NCBI RefSeq assembly: GCF_009696375.1
Contig: NZ_VUMD01000010.1
Span: 1 to 64,000, forward strand
Length of the DNA: 64,000 bases
Direction of reading: 5' to 3'
Source of the DNA: Clostridium porci
GTDB taxonomy: Bacteria; Bacillota; Clostridia; Lachnospirales; Lachnospiraceae
Below are positions 51,190 to 60,836 of the stretch, one piece after another (within the stretch, counting starts at the first letter, position 1; each line of letters starts with the position of its first letter). Under the pieces are notes generated by a model, which was given only the letters and a program-made list of their open reading frames with translations, was not told the DNA's origin and did not search any database. The position numbers and the translations under genes are program-made.

Positions 51190-52023
51190 TTACATTCCTA
51201 AAACATCCCTTATGTATTTTCTTGATGTTCTAGCTGATTCATAGTTATTAATTCTGTTAAAATCCAGTTCCACTGTCAGATAGCCATCATATCCATATCG
51301 TTTCAGCACTGAAAGCACTCCCGGAAAATCAATGATTCCCTGCCCTAAGGCGCGAAATCTCCTGGGAGGATATTCAGGATAGGAATCCGGATCCCCATTA
51401 ATATCCTTCAAATGGACATATCGAACTTTTTTCATCCTCAGGTATTTGTCAAACAAATACATAGGCTCCATGCCGCACAGCACTGTATGAGCAGTATCCA
51501 GACAGAGTCCAATATCTTCTTTCATTCGGGAGAGGAAAAAGTCAATCTGAGCTTCCACTTCAATATAGGTTCCCCAATGAGGATGCAGATTAAGCTGAAT
51601 GCCATTTTCCCCACAGAGCCTCGCGATTGCATCGGCTCTGTCACAAACCAGCTGCAGCTCCTCATTGCTGACAATCTGCCCAGGCTTCTTTCTTGGAGGC
51701 TCCAGATTCATCAGCGTAAATCCATGCTCCCTTGCAAATCGAACGCATCTGTCAGCAATAGCCATATCCTTTTTAAAATCATCTGTCAGATAGTGATAAA
51801 TACAGACAAACTCCATATTATATTTCTTCATCACATTCTCAAACTCTTCTCCGGCATTTTGATAAATTTCAGATACAATATTGAAATTCTCCATATACTT
51901 GTATCCACAATCCTTCAAATCTCTCAAGGACTGCTCAAAATCCCGTTTTGGCAAATGACTTACCGGCTCCCAATTATTGTACTCATCCTGTAACCAAGAC
52001 CACGCTGTGTACCCTATCTTCAT
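51190..52023 (-). CDS. Sugar phosphate isomerase/epimerase-like TIM-barrel protein
   Basis: 277 residues of the AP endonuclease 2-like (IolE/IolI/xylose isomerase-like) family. Metal ligands are likely in LNLHPHWG, GLCLDTAHTV, VRYVHLKDING and the final GYLTVELDF. These enzymes isomerise or dehydrate keto-sugars and inosose. It is in the operon between RbsD-like and dehydrogenase B, so a polyol or rare sugar is again suggested. Confidence 0.87.
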   Translation of the reverse strand: MKIGYTAWSWLQDEYNNWEPVSHLPKRDFEQSLRDLKDCGYKYMENFNIVSEIYQNAGEEFENVMKKYNMEFVCIYHYLTDDFKKDMAIADRCVRFAREHGFTLMNLEPPRKKPGQIVSNEELQLVCDRADAIARLCGENGIQLNLHPHWGTYIEVEAQIDFFLSRMKEDIGLCLDTAHTVLCGMEPMYLFDKYLRMKKVRYVHLKDINGDPDSYPEYPPRRFRALGQGIIDFPGVLSVLKRYGYDGYLTVELDFNRINNYESARTSRKYIRDVLGM

Positions 52024-52041
52024 GTTTTCCTCCTTTTAATT

Positions 52042-52437
52042 TTAAAAATTTACACCTGCAACCAAAAGGATATTGGCATAAGGTGATGCTTCTCCTGTTC
52101 GTATAACAGCCTTGGCTTTAATTAGCCTTTTTTTTAATTCCTCATGGGAAATGCTGCTGTATGGCACTTCCGGTAAAATGTCTCTTACCTCCTTATAAAC
52201 AGTCTCATTTCTTTCCATCAGTTCTTCTGCTACCACAAACGACTCTACAACCATTTCCTCCACTATGGAATTCAGGACTGTACCAAAGGCTGGAATTCCC
52301 CGGATTAATGAAAGATCGATCACTGGTATCCCAGGTGGAATAGGCAGGCCCGCATCAGCAACTGCCAGGTACTCTGTATGACCAATTCCGGCTATGGCAG
52401 CTAATATTTGTGGATTCAATAAACCATCTTTTTTCAC
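52042..52437 (-). CDS. rbsD: RbsD/FucU-family sugar mutarotase
   Basis: 131 residues matching RbsD (D-ribose pyranase) and FucU: MKKDGLLNPQILAAIAGIGH, EYLAVADAGLPIPPGI and IRTGEASPYANILLVAGVNF. It converts between ring forms of ribose or fucose so that kinase and isomerase can act. It is the first gene of the operon, directly downstream of a promoter with a palindromic operator. Confidence 0.93.
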   Translation of the reverse strand: MKKDGLLNPQILAAIAGIGHTEYLAVADAGLPIPPGIPVIDLSLIRGIPAFGTVLNSIVEEMVVESFVVAEELMERNETVYKEVRDILPEVPYSSISHEELKKRLIKAKAVIRTGEASPYANILLVAGVNF

Positions 52438-52527
52438 TCTTGTTTCACCGCCTTATGATTCTGTTCTTTTATTTTATCTATTCATCATATTGCTGTATAT
52501 ATACCTCTGTCACAAATGTAAGGTTCT

Positions 52528-52556
52528 ATTATAATGTTCTTTTGTTCACAACAAAA
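52528..52556 (-). promoter_or_regulatory. rbsD operon -10 box and palindromic operator
   Basis: On the minus strand TATAAT (52528-52533) lies just downstream of TTTTGTT-CAC-AACAAAA (52540-52556), a perfect 7-3-7 palindrome overlapping the spacer region. The divergent PucR-type regulator is the obvious candidate to bind it. A second partial match (AACAAT...) lies nearby at 52557-52580. Confidence 0.65.
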
Positions 52557-52701
52557 CCTGTTTATTGTTGTGCTATATGTACAATCTTTTCCGTGTATCC
52601 CCTCACATATATTGTGCCGTATTTACATTCCCACTTTTTTCTAGTATAATTTTGAATGTCACCATAATTATGTTATAGATTCTATTTTAGGAGAAATCAT
52701 T

Positions 52702-53910
52702 GTGTCCATTACCTGTGAAGATCTTATGAGCCTGAAGCATTTTCAGAGCATTAAATTATTAGCGGGCCATTCAGGTATTCACCGAACCGTTACCTGGCCT
52801 TATATAGTTACCACCCCATCCGTTGCAGAATGGCTTAACAGCGGCGAATTACTCTTTGTCATATATGGCAAAGACCATCAGCCTCAGGCAAAGTGGGAGC
52901 TTCTTCAGAATATTATTATAGATTGCAGCAAGAAGCGGATTTCCGGCCTTGTGCTGGTAGAAAGCATTTCCAGTCATGGCACAATCCCATCTAGGATTCT
53001 TGAGCTTGCTGATGATTATTCTACTCCCCTTTATGTGATGCCCTGGGATTTGAAACTGCTTAATGTCACGAAAGAAATAATTAATTTAATCATTTCTGAA
53101 CAGAATATTCAGAAAAAGAGAGAAATTTTTATGGAACGCCTCTTATTCTCGGCCTGTGAAACAGAGGAGGAGCTCCATGATTTTTCCACTCTGCACTCCA
53201 TCTCCCTTAAAAATAGACATTTTATATTCATCCTTACTTTTACCCAGATACTTCTCAATGAAAACAATGCTTCAGCGCAGGAAACACTTACTATTGTAAA
53301 AACAATCATGGCTTTAAATGGCAGCCGGTTTCCTATTATTTTACTCCCCTACGGCAATGATATAATCGGCTTATGCAGCGTAGATGATTCAGAATTGCAG
53401 CTTACGAATGCTATCGACTATATTACGGCTATTTACAAACTTCTTATTACAAAATACGCACCCAGCAATTTTGCTTTGGCCTTTGGCAGTTCCTATCCGT
53501 CTTTAAGGGAAATGTCTACAAGCTTTAAAGAAGCAAAAAGCGCATTATATTTTGTAAGCAGAATAAATCCTGAGGATCGAATCGCTCACTTTGATAAGCT
53601 AACCTTATATCGCTTATTTTTTGATATTCATGATCATATTCCAACATCCGCTGACATATTTGTGGATAGAAATTTAAAACTGCTGATGGAATATGACGAA
53701 AAAAATGGAGCGGAATTAGTCCATACATTAAAGTTTTATCTTCAAAACAACGGAAATCTAATCAAAACTGCCGATGCCTTATATATTCACAGGAACACCC
53801 TTATATACCGATTAAACCTTATTAAACGTACCCTGAATAATAATCTGGACAGTTCCCTGACAAGAATATCTCTTTTTCTCAGTATCCTGTACTATGAATT
53901 TACCAGTTAA
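52702..53910 (+). CDS. PucR-family transcriptional regulator
   Basis: 402 residues starting with GTG after AGGAG. The N-terminal PucR domain (KHFQSIKLLAGHSGIHRTVT, ISGLVLVESISSHG) is followed by a GGDEF-like middle part (FALAFGSSYPSLREMSTSFKEA). The C-terminal PucR helix-turn-helix reads LIKTADALYIHRNTLIYRLN. The B. subtilis relative PucR controls purine and allantoin breakdown. Here it is divergent from the Rbs-type operon and followed by a codA-like gene, so it likely regulates that catabolic set. Confidence 0.92.
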   Translation: MSITCEDLMSLKHFQSIKLLAGHSGIHRTVTWPYIVTTPSVAEWLNSGELLFVIYGKDHQPQAKWELLQNIIIDCSKKRISGLVLVESISSHGTIPSRILELADDYSTPLYVMPWDLKLLNVTKEIINLIISEQNIQKKREIFMERLLFSACETEEELHDFSTLHSISLKNRHFIFILTFTQILLNENNASAQETLTIVKTIMALNGSRFPIILLPYGNDIIGLCSVDDSELQLTNAIDYITAIYKLLITKYAPSNFALAFGSSYPSLREMSTSFKEAKSALYFVSRINPEDRIAHFDKLTLYRLFFDIHDHIPTSADIFVDRNLKLLMEYDEKNGAELVHTLKFYLQNNGNLIKTADALYIHRNTLIYRLNLIKRTLNNNLDSSLTRISLFLSILYYEFTS

Positions 53911-54024
53911 GTCCAGAGCTGCTTCAAAACAGTAATTGGACAACGGCTTAAAAAAATCAGCCTTTCTGCCTTACGTCTCTCTTCCTGGCCTGTGGAGGGG
54001 AGACGCGCACAACTGTCTAAAGGC

Positions 54025-54069
54025 CAAAAACGGCGTCCCTTTCTCCCATAGCTGAGATAAGAGGACGCC
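54025..54069 (-). terminator. Terminator after the cytosine-deaminase-like gene
   Basis: On the minus strand GGCGTCC / GGACGCC around a ~24-base loop, followed by GTTTTTGG. It lies about 200 bases after the stop of the amidohydrolase gene; the 3' region between holds no gene. Confidence 0.6.
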
Positions 54070-54271
54070 ACATGTACGGTGTCGTATTGTGTTTTCAGTT
54101 CTTGTTTCAAGCCCTTGATTTATCAACCTTTGCAGATCATGAAACCAATTTACTAAAAACGGTGCAAACCTTGATTCACTGCCTTACCTCTTCAAAGTCA
54201 AGAAATTCCAAAGAACCACGGCTGCCCATTATATCATGGCACAGCGACAAAAGCTCTGACAATCAACTCTA

Positions 54272-55537
54272 TCATTCTGATAATTTATACTCTGACCTGT
54301 ACGCCGGCTGCTCCCTTTTAAACAAAAGCCTTCCGTTTCTGACAGAACCGATCACTTCTGCTCTGCTGCGTACTGCGTCAAATGGAGTTTTAGCATCTAA
54401 TATAATGAATTCCGCCATGTTCCCCTCTTTAATTCCATAGGTATCCAGATTCAAGGTTCTGGCTCCGTTCCAGGTTATCAAGTCCAACGCTTTGTCAATC
54501 TCCTTTAAAGACATCAGCTGGCATGCGTGAAGCCCTATATCCAGAATATTCATTAGATTTCCATTACCTAATGGATACCAGGGATCTGAAATAGAATCCT
54601 GCCCAAAGGAAACATTTATCCCCGCCTCCATAAGCTCCTTTACCCTCGTAATTCCTCTTCTTTTAGGATAGCTGTCCTGACGCCCCTGAAGATACAGGTT
54701 TTCCGCCGGACAAACGGCAACGTTCAGACCTGCTTGGCATAGTAGCCGAAGCAGCCGAAATGTATATGCATTATTATAGGAACCCATGGCAGAGGTATGG
54801 CTTGCCGTTGTCATTGAGCCTATTCCATTGGCATAAGCCAGATAAGCCAACTGCTCCAGAAAGTGAGAATTCGCGTCATCTGTTTCATCACAATGTATGT
54901 CAATTAATTTATTGTATTTGATTGCCAAATTAACAGCTTTTTTTACAGAAGCCTTCCCCAAATCCTCCGTATACTCAAAGTGCGGAATCGCTCCAACTGC
55001 GTCTGCCCCCATTTTCAGCGCTTCTTCCAGCAATTCGCCAGCTCTGTAATAGCAATACATCCCCTCCTGTGGAAATGCGACAAGCTGCAACTGCACCAGC
55101 TCCTTGTATGTTTCCTTTATTTCCAGGAGAGCCTTCAGTCCTATCAGCCGGGAATCCGTAATATCCACATGCGTTCTAACATATTGTACGCCCCTTAATA
55201 TTTGGTTCTTTAACGCTTTTTCTGCCCGTTCCTTTATAGATTGTACCGTATCTGTTTTCTTGATATGGGACCATCTGTCAATCCCTTCATACAATGTTCC
55301 CGTCTCATTGTTTGCGTCTGATCGCAAAGCGGTATAAGCATAATCCAAATGGATATGAGACTCTACATAGGGAGAAATAAGTAGGTTTCCGTTTAGATCA
55401 ACCTTTCTGGCGTCTTTGACCACAGATCTTAATTTCTGATCAGATATCTCAAGTATTTTCCCATCCTCTATTAAAATATCGGATAAGCCTTTATTGTATA
55501 TATTTGCATTTAATAGTAATGTTTTACCTTGCTGCAT
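54272..55537 (-). CDS. CodA-like cytosine deaminase / amidohydrolase with altered active site
   Basis: The ATG at 55537 behind GGAGG gives 421 residues. The protein follows E. coli CodA over its length: VESHIHLDYAY, AFPQEGMYCYY, IDIHCDETDDANSHFLE, TASHTSAMGSYNNAYT and QDSYPKRRGITRVKELM. The metal ligands (HxH, HCDE, ASH, D) are kept. But CodA's GHDD reads GQDS here, so the residue equal to Asp314 of E. coli, which touches the substrate base, is Ser. This hints at a different substrate than cytosine; CodA-like enzymes also deaminate isoguanine and creatinine. Next to creatininase (divergent, 55791). Confidence 0.83.
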   Translation of the reverse strand: MQQGKTLLLNANIYNKGLSDILIEDGKILEISDQKLRSVVKDARKVDLNGNLLISPYVESHIHLDYAYTALRSDANNETGTLYEGIDRWSHIKKTDTVQSIKERAEKALKNQILRGVQYVRTHVDITDSRLIGLKALLEIKETYKELVQLQLVAFPQEGMYCYYRAGELLEEALKMGADAVGAIPHFEYTEDLGKASVKKAVNLAIKYNKLIDIHCDETDDANSHFLEQLAYLAYANGIGSMTTASHTSAMGSYNNAYTFRLLRLLCQAGLNVAVCPAENLYLQGRQDSYPKRRGITRVKELMEAGINVSFGQDSISDPWYPLGNGNLMNILDIGLHACQLMSLKEIDKALDLITWNGARTLNLDTYGIKEGNMAEFIILDAKTPFDAVRSRAEVIGSVRNGRLLFKREQPAYRSEYKLSE

Positions 55538-55790
55538 ACCTGCCTCCTGCGTAATCATACTAGTCATAAATTACCATACTTTTTCCTGACATGCCTCGTA
55601 TTTTATATCCAATCTTTTTATCCTCCAGCTGTATTCCTGCATCTAATGAATTGAGTTAATTTTTATACCCTTCGTACAATGTCTATCAGTCCTTTTTGTT
55701 ATATACTGGTAACCGTAAATATATGATTTTTGGTATGGAGGCTTTATCCCTATTAATTCCGCCATCCAAAGCGGAGGAATGGAGGTTGAT

Positions 55791-56558
55791 ATGAACACAC
55801 GTTGGGATTTAATTCGAATGGAAAAAATGACATGGATGGAATTTGCTCTGAAAACGGATGCCTTTGTTATTCTTCCCATCGGGTCTATGGAACAGCACGG
55901 CCCTCATTTGCCATTAAACGTTGACTCTGTTATTGCAGAGAATTTTGCGTTCCGGATAGCAGAAGAACTGGATGCCGTTGTTGCTCCAACTCTTAAATAT
56001 GGCTATAAATCAAAGCCTCTCAGCGGAGGCGGCCCTCTGTTTCCTGGTACAGTCGATTTAAGCGGACTCACACTCCAGACGAATATAATAGAATTAATCG
56101 ACGAATTTTATAAGGATGGCTTCCGAAAGATCTTTATCATGAATGGACACTATGAAAATGAAGCATTTATTGTCGAAGCCCTTGATATAGCTTCTCAAAA
56201 ATATGGAGATAGCCTGCTTTTAATCACGTCCAACTGGTGGGAGCCCCTTTCTCAAGAAACCATTGACGCCGTGTTTAATCAAAGGCCATTTCCCGGTTGG
56301 GCTCTGGAGCATGCTGCTGTCACAGAAACCTCCTTAATGATGTATTTCGCTCCTGATTTAGTCCGTGAGGAACGAATTATCGACACAAAGGGGACAGAGC
56401 CCTGCTGCTATATGAAATATCCCATCGAACAGGATATTATTCCTTCCACCGGTGTATTGTCCACTGCCTTTTCTTCTTCAGCGGAAAAAGGAAAGCTGCT
56501 TTCCGATACGGCGGTAAAGAAATTAGTGTCTATCCTGTCCCAATACTGTCATAAATAA
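55791..56558 (+). CDS. Creatininase (creatinine amidohydrolase) family protein, close to true creatininases
   Basis: The start at 55791 follows GGAGG with 5-base spacing and gives 255 residues. The segments match Pseudomonas creatininase: IGSMEQHGPHLPLNVD, LKYGYKSKPLSGGG, FPGTVDLSG, MNGHYENEAFIVEALDIA, SNWWEPL and PGWALEHAAVTETSLM. The metal ligands (E, H, D, H, E) and the two active-site tryptophans (in SNWWE and PGWALEH) are present. Other members of this family lack the W pair. The predicted reaction is creatinine to creatine. No creatinase is nearby. Confidence 0.82.
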   Translation: MNTRWDLIRMEKMTWMEFALKTDAFVILPIGSMEQHGPHLPLNVDSVIAENFAFRIAEELDAVVAPTLKYGYKSKPLSGGGPLFPGTVDLSGLTLQTNIIELIDEFYKDGFRKIFIMNGHYENEAFIVEALDIASQKYGDSLLLITSNWWEPLSQETIDAVFNQRPFPGWALEHAAVTETSLMMYFAPDLVREERIIDTKGTEPCCYMKYPIEQDIIPSTGVLSTAFSSSAEKGKLLSDTAVKKLVSILSQYCHK

Positions 56559-56793
56559 AAGCTTTGCCTTATAGTCTCCTGCTTTCCTTCACAGCCGGCT
56601 TCTCCAGGGGTTCTATCAAAGCCTCTGGTGCCTCTCTTTTTAAATGCCCATTCCCTTTTTCTAAATAAGGATTCTCCAGGTCTCTTAAACGGCAAATACC
56701 TGGGAATCCATATTTCCATCTTATATATCTCCTATATTAAATAATCAAATTCTTATCCTGCCTCCCTGCCGTTTCCACACTGCCATGCAGCGC

Positions 56794-58173
56794 CTACCCC
56801 AGCTGCCATGCATGAATGAGCTTTTTCAGGTAATCCATATATCCAGCTTCTCTCACCGCACCGTCTGTAATTATGTCTACCTGTCCCAGTGAATCGCCGT
56901 TTAAGGTATATTCCAGCATGCCGGCTTTCTGGCCCGGCTTAATGGGGGCCTCCATGGACTCTGGCAGCACAAGCCTTCTCTCAATGGCGGCAAAATCCTC
57001 CCCCCTTAAGCTCAGATAGGAAAATGTCCCCTGATACTTAAGGCCCACCTCATCCTCTACACCTCCCGTTACAGGCATACCAGGAAGAGGAAGAGGATCT
57101 TTATCCTCATAGAGACGGCAGTTAGCATAACCGTAATTTATCAAGGTCTGCGCGTCCCCAAACCGTGTCTTGTAATCTGGCGCTGCCATAATAGCGGCAA
57201 TCAGACGTACGCCGTCCTTTTCTGCGGTTGCAGAAAGGCAGTACTTGGCTATGGAGGTGGAACCGGTTTTAAGGCCCGTAACCTTAAAGTTCGTGGCCAT
57301 TTTTAATAGCTTGTTAGTATTAGACAGGCCGAATTCCTTCGTTCCCTGCTTAGTTACATGGGTAATATTCTCCATCCAGATAGTAGAATAATTATGTATC
57401 TGGGGATACCGGTTAATCAGCTCCCGGCTCATAATAGCAATATCCCTGGCAGTAGTCAGATGCTCCGGCGACTCCGTAAGGCCGCAGCAGTCTACAAAAT
57501 GTGTATTGTTCATGCCCAGCCCTGACGCTCTTTCGTTCATCATTCGCACGAACTCCCCCTCGCTGCCTGCAATATATTCTGCCATGGCCACGGAAGCGTC
57601 ATTGCCCGACGCAATCACAATACATTTGATAAGGGTTTCCACCGTCTGAGCCTCGCCTTCCTCTAAAAACACCTGAGAGCCTCCCATAGATTTGGCATAG
57701 GCGCTGGTGACTACCTCATCTGTAAGTTTGATTTTACCGGACTCCAAAGCGTCAAAAATAAGAATCAGAGTCATAACCTTTGTTACACTGGCAGGGCTCC
57801 GCTTCTCATCGGCCCCTTTTTCATATATAACCTGACCTGTTGAGGCCTCCATAAGCACTGCAGAGGGAGCAGCGATGGAAACGGCAGGGTCCGTATCTGC
57901 CTCCACTGCGCTTAAGCTGCGCTCCTCCTTCCGAGCAGTTTCACTTTCCCTTCCTCTCTCCTCTCCCTCAGTCTGTCCACCAGAACCTACATTCTGTTCC
58001 TCTGCCAGTTTCCCGCTTACGGACTCGGAATCAATTTCTCTGTTCCCTTCCTCCACAGCCTGGACAATGGCTCCTGCCGGTATGGCAATCTCCGGTTCCT
58101 GTCCCAATGCTGCAGCAGCCGGGTGGAGCAGCAGGACTGTAAGGGTTAAGCATATGGCTGCAATCCGTTTCAT
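56794..58173 (-). CDS. dacF: D-alanyl-D-alanine carboxypeptidase (DacF / PBP5 type)
   Basis: 459 residues with a signal peptide (CLTLTVLLLHPAAAALG), a low-complexity Glu/Ser/Gly-rich linker to about residue 95 and a penicillin-binding domain. The motifs are SPASVTKVMT with Ser129 and Lys132, ASGNDAS (SxN) and LKTGS (KTG). A C-terminal beta-rich domain and a final amphipathic helix (AGYMDYLKKLIHAWQLG) anchor it to the membrane. It trims the fifth D-Ala of peptidoglycan stems. Confidence 0.94.
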   Translation of the reverse strand: MKRIAAICLTLTVLLLHPAAAALGQEPEIAIPAGAIVQAVEEGNREIDSESVSGKLAEEQNVGSGGQTEGEERGRESETARKEERSLSAVEADTDPAVSIAAPSAVLMEASTGQVIYEKGADEKRSPASVTKVMTLILIFDALESGKIKLTDEVVTSAYAKSMGGSQVFLEEGEAQTVETLIKCIVIASGNDASVAMAEYIAGSEGEFVRMMNERASGLGMNNTHFVDCCGLTESPEHLTTARDIAIMSRELINRYPQIHNYSTIWMENITHVTKQGTKEFGLSNTNKLLKMATNFKVTGLKTGSTSIAKYCLSATAEKDGVRLIAAIMAAPDYKTRFGDAQTLINYGYANCRLYEDKDPLPLPGMPVTGGVEDEVGLKYQGTFSYLSLRGEDFAAIERRLVLPESMEAPIKPGQKAGMLEYTLNGDSLGQVDIITDGAVREAGYMDYLKKLIHAWQLG

Positions 58174-58381
58174 AGTTTCCTCCGAAATCTTCTTCTGCTA
58201 CTAATTGTATGGGAAAGGACAGCCCACATATGCCCATTCTTTGGTTAATGTGCAGGGAAAATACGGCCTACTCCAGTTATGTTTGACAGCTTCCTGCGCT
58301 TCAGATTTCAGGTCTGCTTAATTTCAACTGTAATTTTCCAGTATTTGCTTTCCTTTATGTATACCAACTTTTAAAAATTTG

Positions 58382-58390
58382 TGCTATACT
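58382..58390 (+). promoter_or_regulatory. Extended -10 promoter of the deacetylase gene
   Basis: TGC directly followed by TATACT (58385-58390), 46 bases before the start codon. No good -35 box is seen, which fits extended -10 promoters. Confidence 0.5.
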
Positions 58391-58436
58391 GTTAGAAGAA
58401 TACATCTGTCAGGAAATTATTGAGGAGTAAAGAGTC

Positions 58437-59906
58437 ATGGGTAAAGCTGATTACAAACATCGCAAGGCACAAAGAAGGCGGCGGAAGCTGGCAAAATTAT
58501 CACAGCATCTTCCTACCTTCATCCTATTATTTGTTATTACAGTGGCAGTAGGAACCGGCGTATCCTCACTCTTTTATTTTGTATTAAAAAAGCAGCCAGA
58601 AATGGGAAAGCACTCTATTCAGGCAGCCGCCACTGCCGGCAGCGCCGGGTCTTTATCAGCTCCGGCAGAGCCGGCGTCTTCAGAGCCTCAGCCCGATGAA
58701 ACAGATCTGCTAATCCAGGAAGCCAACCGGCTGGCCTTGGGATATGACTATGACAAGGCTATCCAGCTGTTAAGCGCTTCCCCCAGCAGCAGTGACCAGA
58801 GGATTATCCAGGCAGTGGCCGGCTATGAAGAAGCAAAAGCAGCCCTTAAACCAGCTGATACCACAACCATCCCCCATGTTTTCTTCCATGCGCTGATTAT
58901 GGATACCTCAAAGGCTTTCGATGGGGATACGGACAGCGCAGGATATAATTCTGTGATGACTACCAAGGATGAATTTCTAAAAATGCTGGAAGCCATGTAT
59001 AAGCGAGGCTATGTGCTGGTGCGGATTCGTGATATTGCGTATGAGACCGTAGGTGAGGACGGGGCCACCAGGTTTGTTAAGGGAACAATTATGCTGCCTG
59101 AAGGCAAAAAACCTCTTGTAATGTCCCAGGATGATGTGTGCTACTATCCATATATGGACGGAGACGGCTTTGCAAAACGAATTGTTATCGGCGAGGATGG
59201 AAAGCCCACCTGTGAGATGGTGATGGATGATGGAACCGTTTCCACAGGATCCTATGATTTAGTGCCTCTTTTGGAGGATTTCATACAGGAGCATCCGGAC
59301 TTTTCCTATCGGGGCGCAAGAGCCATTATTGCATTTACAGGCTATGAGGGAATACTGGGATACCGGACAGCCAGCTCCTATGCACAGACGAATCCAAACT
59401 ATGAGCAGGACAGAGAGCAGGCGGCCAAGGTAGCACAGTGCCTGAAAGACAACGGCTGGGAACTGGCAAGCCACAGCTGGGGACATCTGAAGCTGGGTGT
59501 GGATTCGGATCCGTCAAAAGGCTTTGCCATCACAGAGGAACGGTTTCAGGCTGATACGGATAAATGGGAGGCCGAGGTTGAATCCTTAATTGGGCCTACA
59601 GACATTATCCTCTATCCCTTTGGCAATGATATTGCGGACTGGCGGCCTTACAAGCAGGATAATCCAAGATTTAACTATCTGGAATCCAAGGGCTTCCGTT
59701 ACTTCTGCAATGTAGATGCCAGTGCCCCTTACTGGAGCCAGATGGGAACCAATTACTTCCGCATGGCAAGAATCAATCTGGACGGCTATCGTCTGTACCA
59801 GGATATGATTCAGACGGATCCCTCCAAAAAGCGGCTTTCGCAGTTCTTTGAGGCTTCAGAGGTCTTTGACCCTGCAAGACCTACTCCTGTAGGATGGAGC
59901 TACTAA
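58437..59906 (+). CDS. Membrane-anchored polysaccharide deacetylase family protein
   Basis: 489 residues. The N-terminus is basic and one membrane helix (TFILLFVITVAVGTGVSSLF) anchors it. A Ser/Ala/Pro-rich linker (about 65-95) and a helical section follow. The NodB-like deacetylase domain occupies the second half: VMSQDDVCYY has the DD pair, GWELASHSWGHLKLG carries the metal histidines, and ILYPFGNDIADW follows. It probably removes acetyl groups from peptidoglycan or a capsule sugar. A terminator follows at once. Confidence 0.85.
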   Translation: MGKADYKHRKAQRRRRKLAKLSQHLPTFILLFVITVAVGTGVSSLFYFVLKKQPEMGKHSIQAAATAGSAGSLSAPAEPASSEPQPDETDLLIQEANRLALGYDYDKAIQLLSASPSSSDQRIIQAVAGYEEAKAALKPADTTTIPHVFFHALIMDTSKAFDGDTDSAGYNSVMTTKDEFLKMLEAMYKRGYVLVRIRDIAYETVGEDGATRFVKGTIMLPEGKKPLVMSQDDVCYYPYMDGDGFAKRIVIGEDGKPTCEMVMDDGTVSTGSYDLVPLLEDFIQEHPDFSYRGARAIIAFTGYEGILGYRTASSYAQTNPNYEQDREQAAKVAQCLKDNGWELASHSWGHLKLGVDSDPSKGFAITEERFQADTDKWEAEVESLIGPTDIILYPFGNDIADWRPYKQDNPRFNYLESKGFRYFCNVDASAPYWSQMGTNYFRMARINLDGYRLYQDMIQTDPSKKRLSQFFEASEVFDPARPTPVGWSY

Positions 59907-59926
59907 AAATCAACCTAACTCCACGT

Positions 59927-59972
59927 CAGGCATTCAAAGCCCCAAGGGGCTTTGAATGCCTGCTTTCTTTTC
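59927..59972 (+). terminator. Terminator after the deacetylase gene
   Basis: Perfect stem CAGGCATTCAAAGCCCC / GGGGCTTTGAATGCCTG with a 2-3-base loop, followed by CTTTCTTTTC. Confidence 0.9.
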
Positions 59973-60068
59973 TGATTCTGTATTTATATCAAACTTGTAC
60001 ACGAACGGTTTAACTCTTGTTTCATATAATACACTAAGGAATTGATCTGTAATGGAAAGGAGTTTTTC

Positions 60069-60836
60069 ATGATTCCCAAACTGGAAGTTAACAGGGTCAG
60101 CTATTCCTACCACTCTCTGGATGGTGAGACGCTGGCCCTTTCTGATATATCCTTTAACGTATCTGCCGGAGAATTTGTGGCCATTGTAGGGCCTTCAGGC
60201 TGTGGAAAGTCCACGTTACTTTCTATGCTAAGCGGCTTGACAAAGCCGGAAAAGGGAGCTATTTTCATTGACGGCACGCCTTTGGAAACATCTCCTGAAG
60301 CCATAGGCTATATGCTGCAGAAGGATCATTTATTTGAGTGGCGGAATGTTTTATCTAACGTATCCCTGGGCCTTGAAATTCAAAAACGATTGGACGAACC
60401 TGCCAGGCTTGAGCTTATGGAAATGATGTCCGCCTATGGCCTGGCCGGATTCGAATACGCAAAGCCCTCAGAGCTGTCTGGCGGTATGCGGCAGAGAGCG
60501 GCCCTCATCAGAACCCTGGCTCTAAAGCCGGATATTCTTCTTTTAGATGAGCCTTTTTCCGCGCTGGATTACCAGACAAGGCTAGCTGTCTGCGACGACA
60601 TCAGCTCCATTATCCGCGGCGCTCACAAAACCGCAATTCTGGTTACCCACGATCTGTCTGAGGCCATTAGCGTAGCTGACCGGATCGTGGTTCTAACCCC
60701 CAGACCTGGACGGGTCAAGGATATTTTGACCATCCAATTCCCGGAAGGCTGCGTCCGCCCACTGGACCGGCGTAACTGTTCGGAATTCTCAAACTATTTT
60801 AATATGGTATGGAAGGAGCTGAAACTATATGAATAA
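60069..60836 (+). CDS. ABC transporter ATPase (SsuB/TauB-like)
   Basis: The ATG at 60069 follows AAAGGAG with six-base spacing and gives 255 residues. Walker A is GPSGCGKST, the signature is LSGGMRQRAALIRTLA, Walker B LLLDEPFSALD, and the switch histidine is VTHDLSEA. This group (nitrate/sulfonate/taurine/thiamine precursor) pairs with the permease gene overlapping by 8 bases. The binding protein at 43158 is of the same class, 16 kb away. No closer binding protein is seen. Confidence 0.9.
   Translation: MIPKLEVNRVSYSYHSLDGETLALSDISFNVSAGEFVAIVGPSGCGKSTLLSMLSGLTKPEKGAIFIDGTPLETSPEAIGYMLQKDHLFEWRNVLSNVSLGLEIQKRLDEPARLELMEMMSAYGLAGFEYAKPSELSGGMRQRAALIRTLALKPDILLLDEPFSALDYQTRLAVCDDISSIIRGAHKTAILVTHDLSEAISVADRIVVLTPRPGRVKDILTIQFPEGCVRPLDRRNCSEFSNYFNMVWKELKLYE

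Noticed and set aside
53945..53972. GGCT/AGCC hairpin with TTTCTG after the pucR gene as a terminator
   Set aside because: The stem is only four base pairs with a 10-base A-rich loop, too weak to call.
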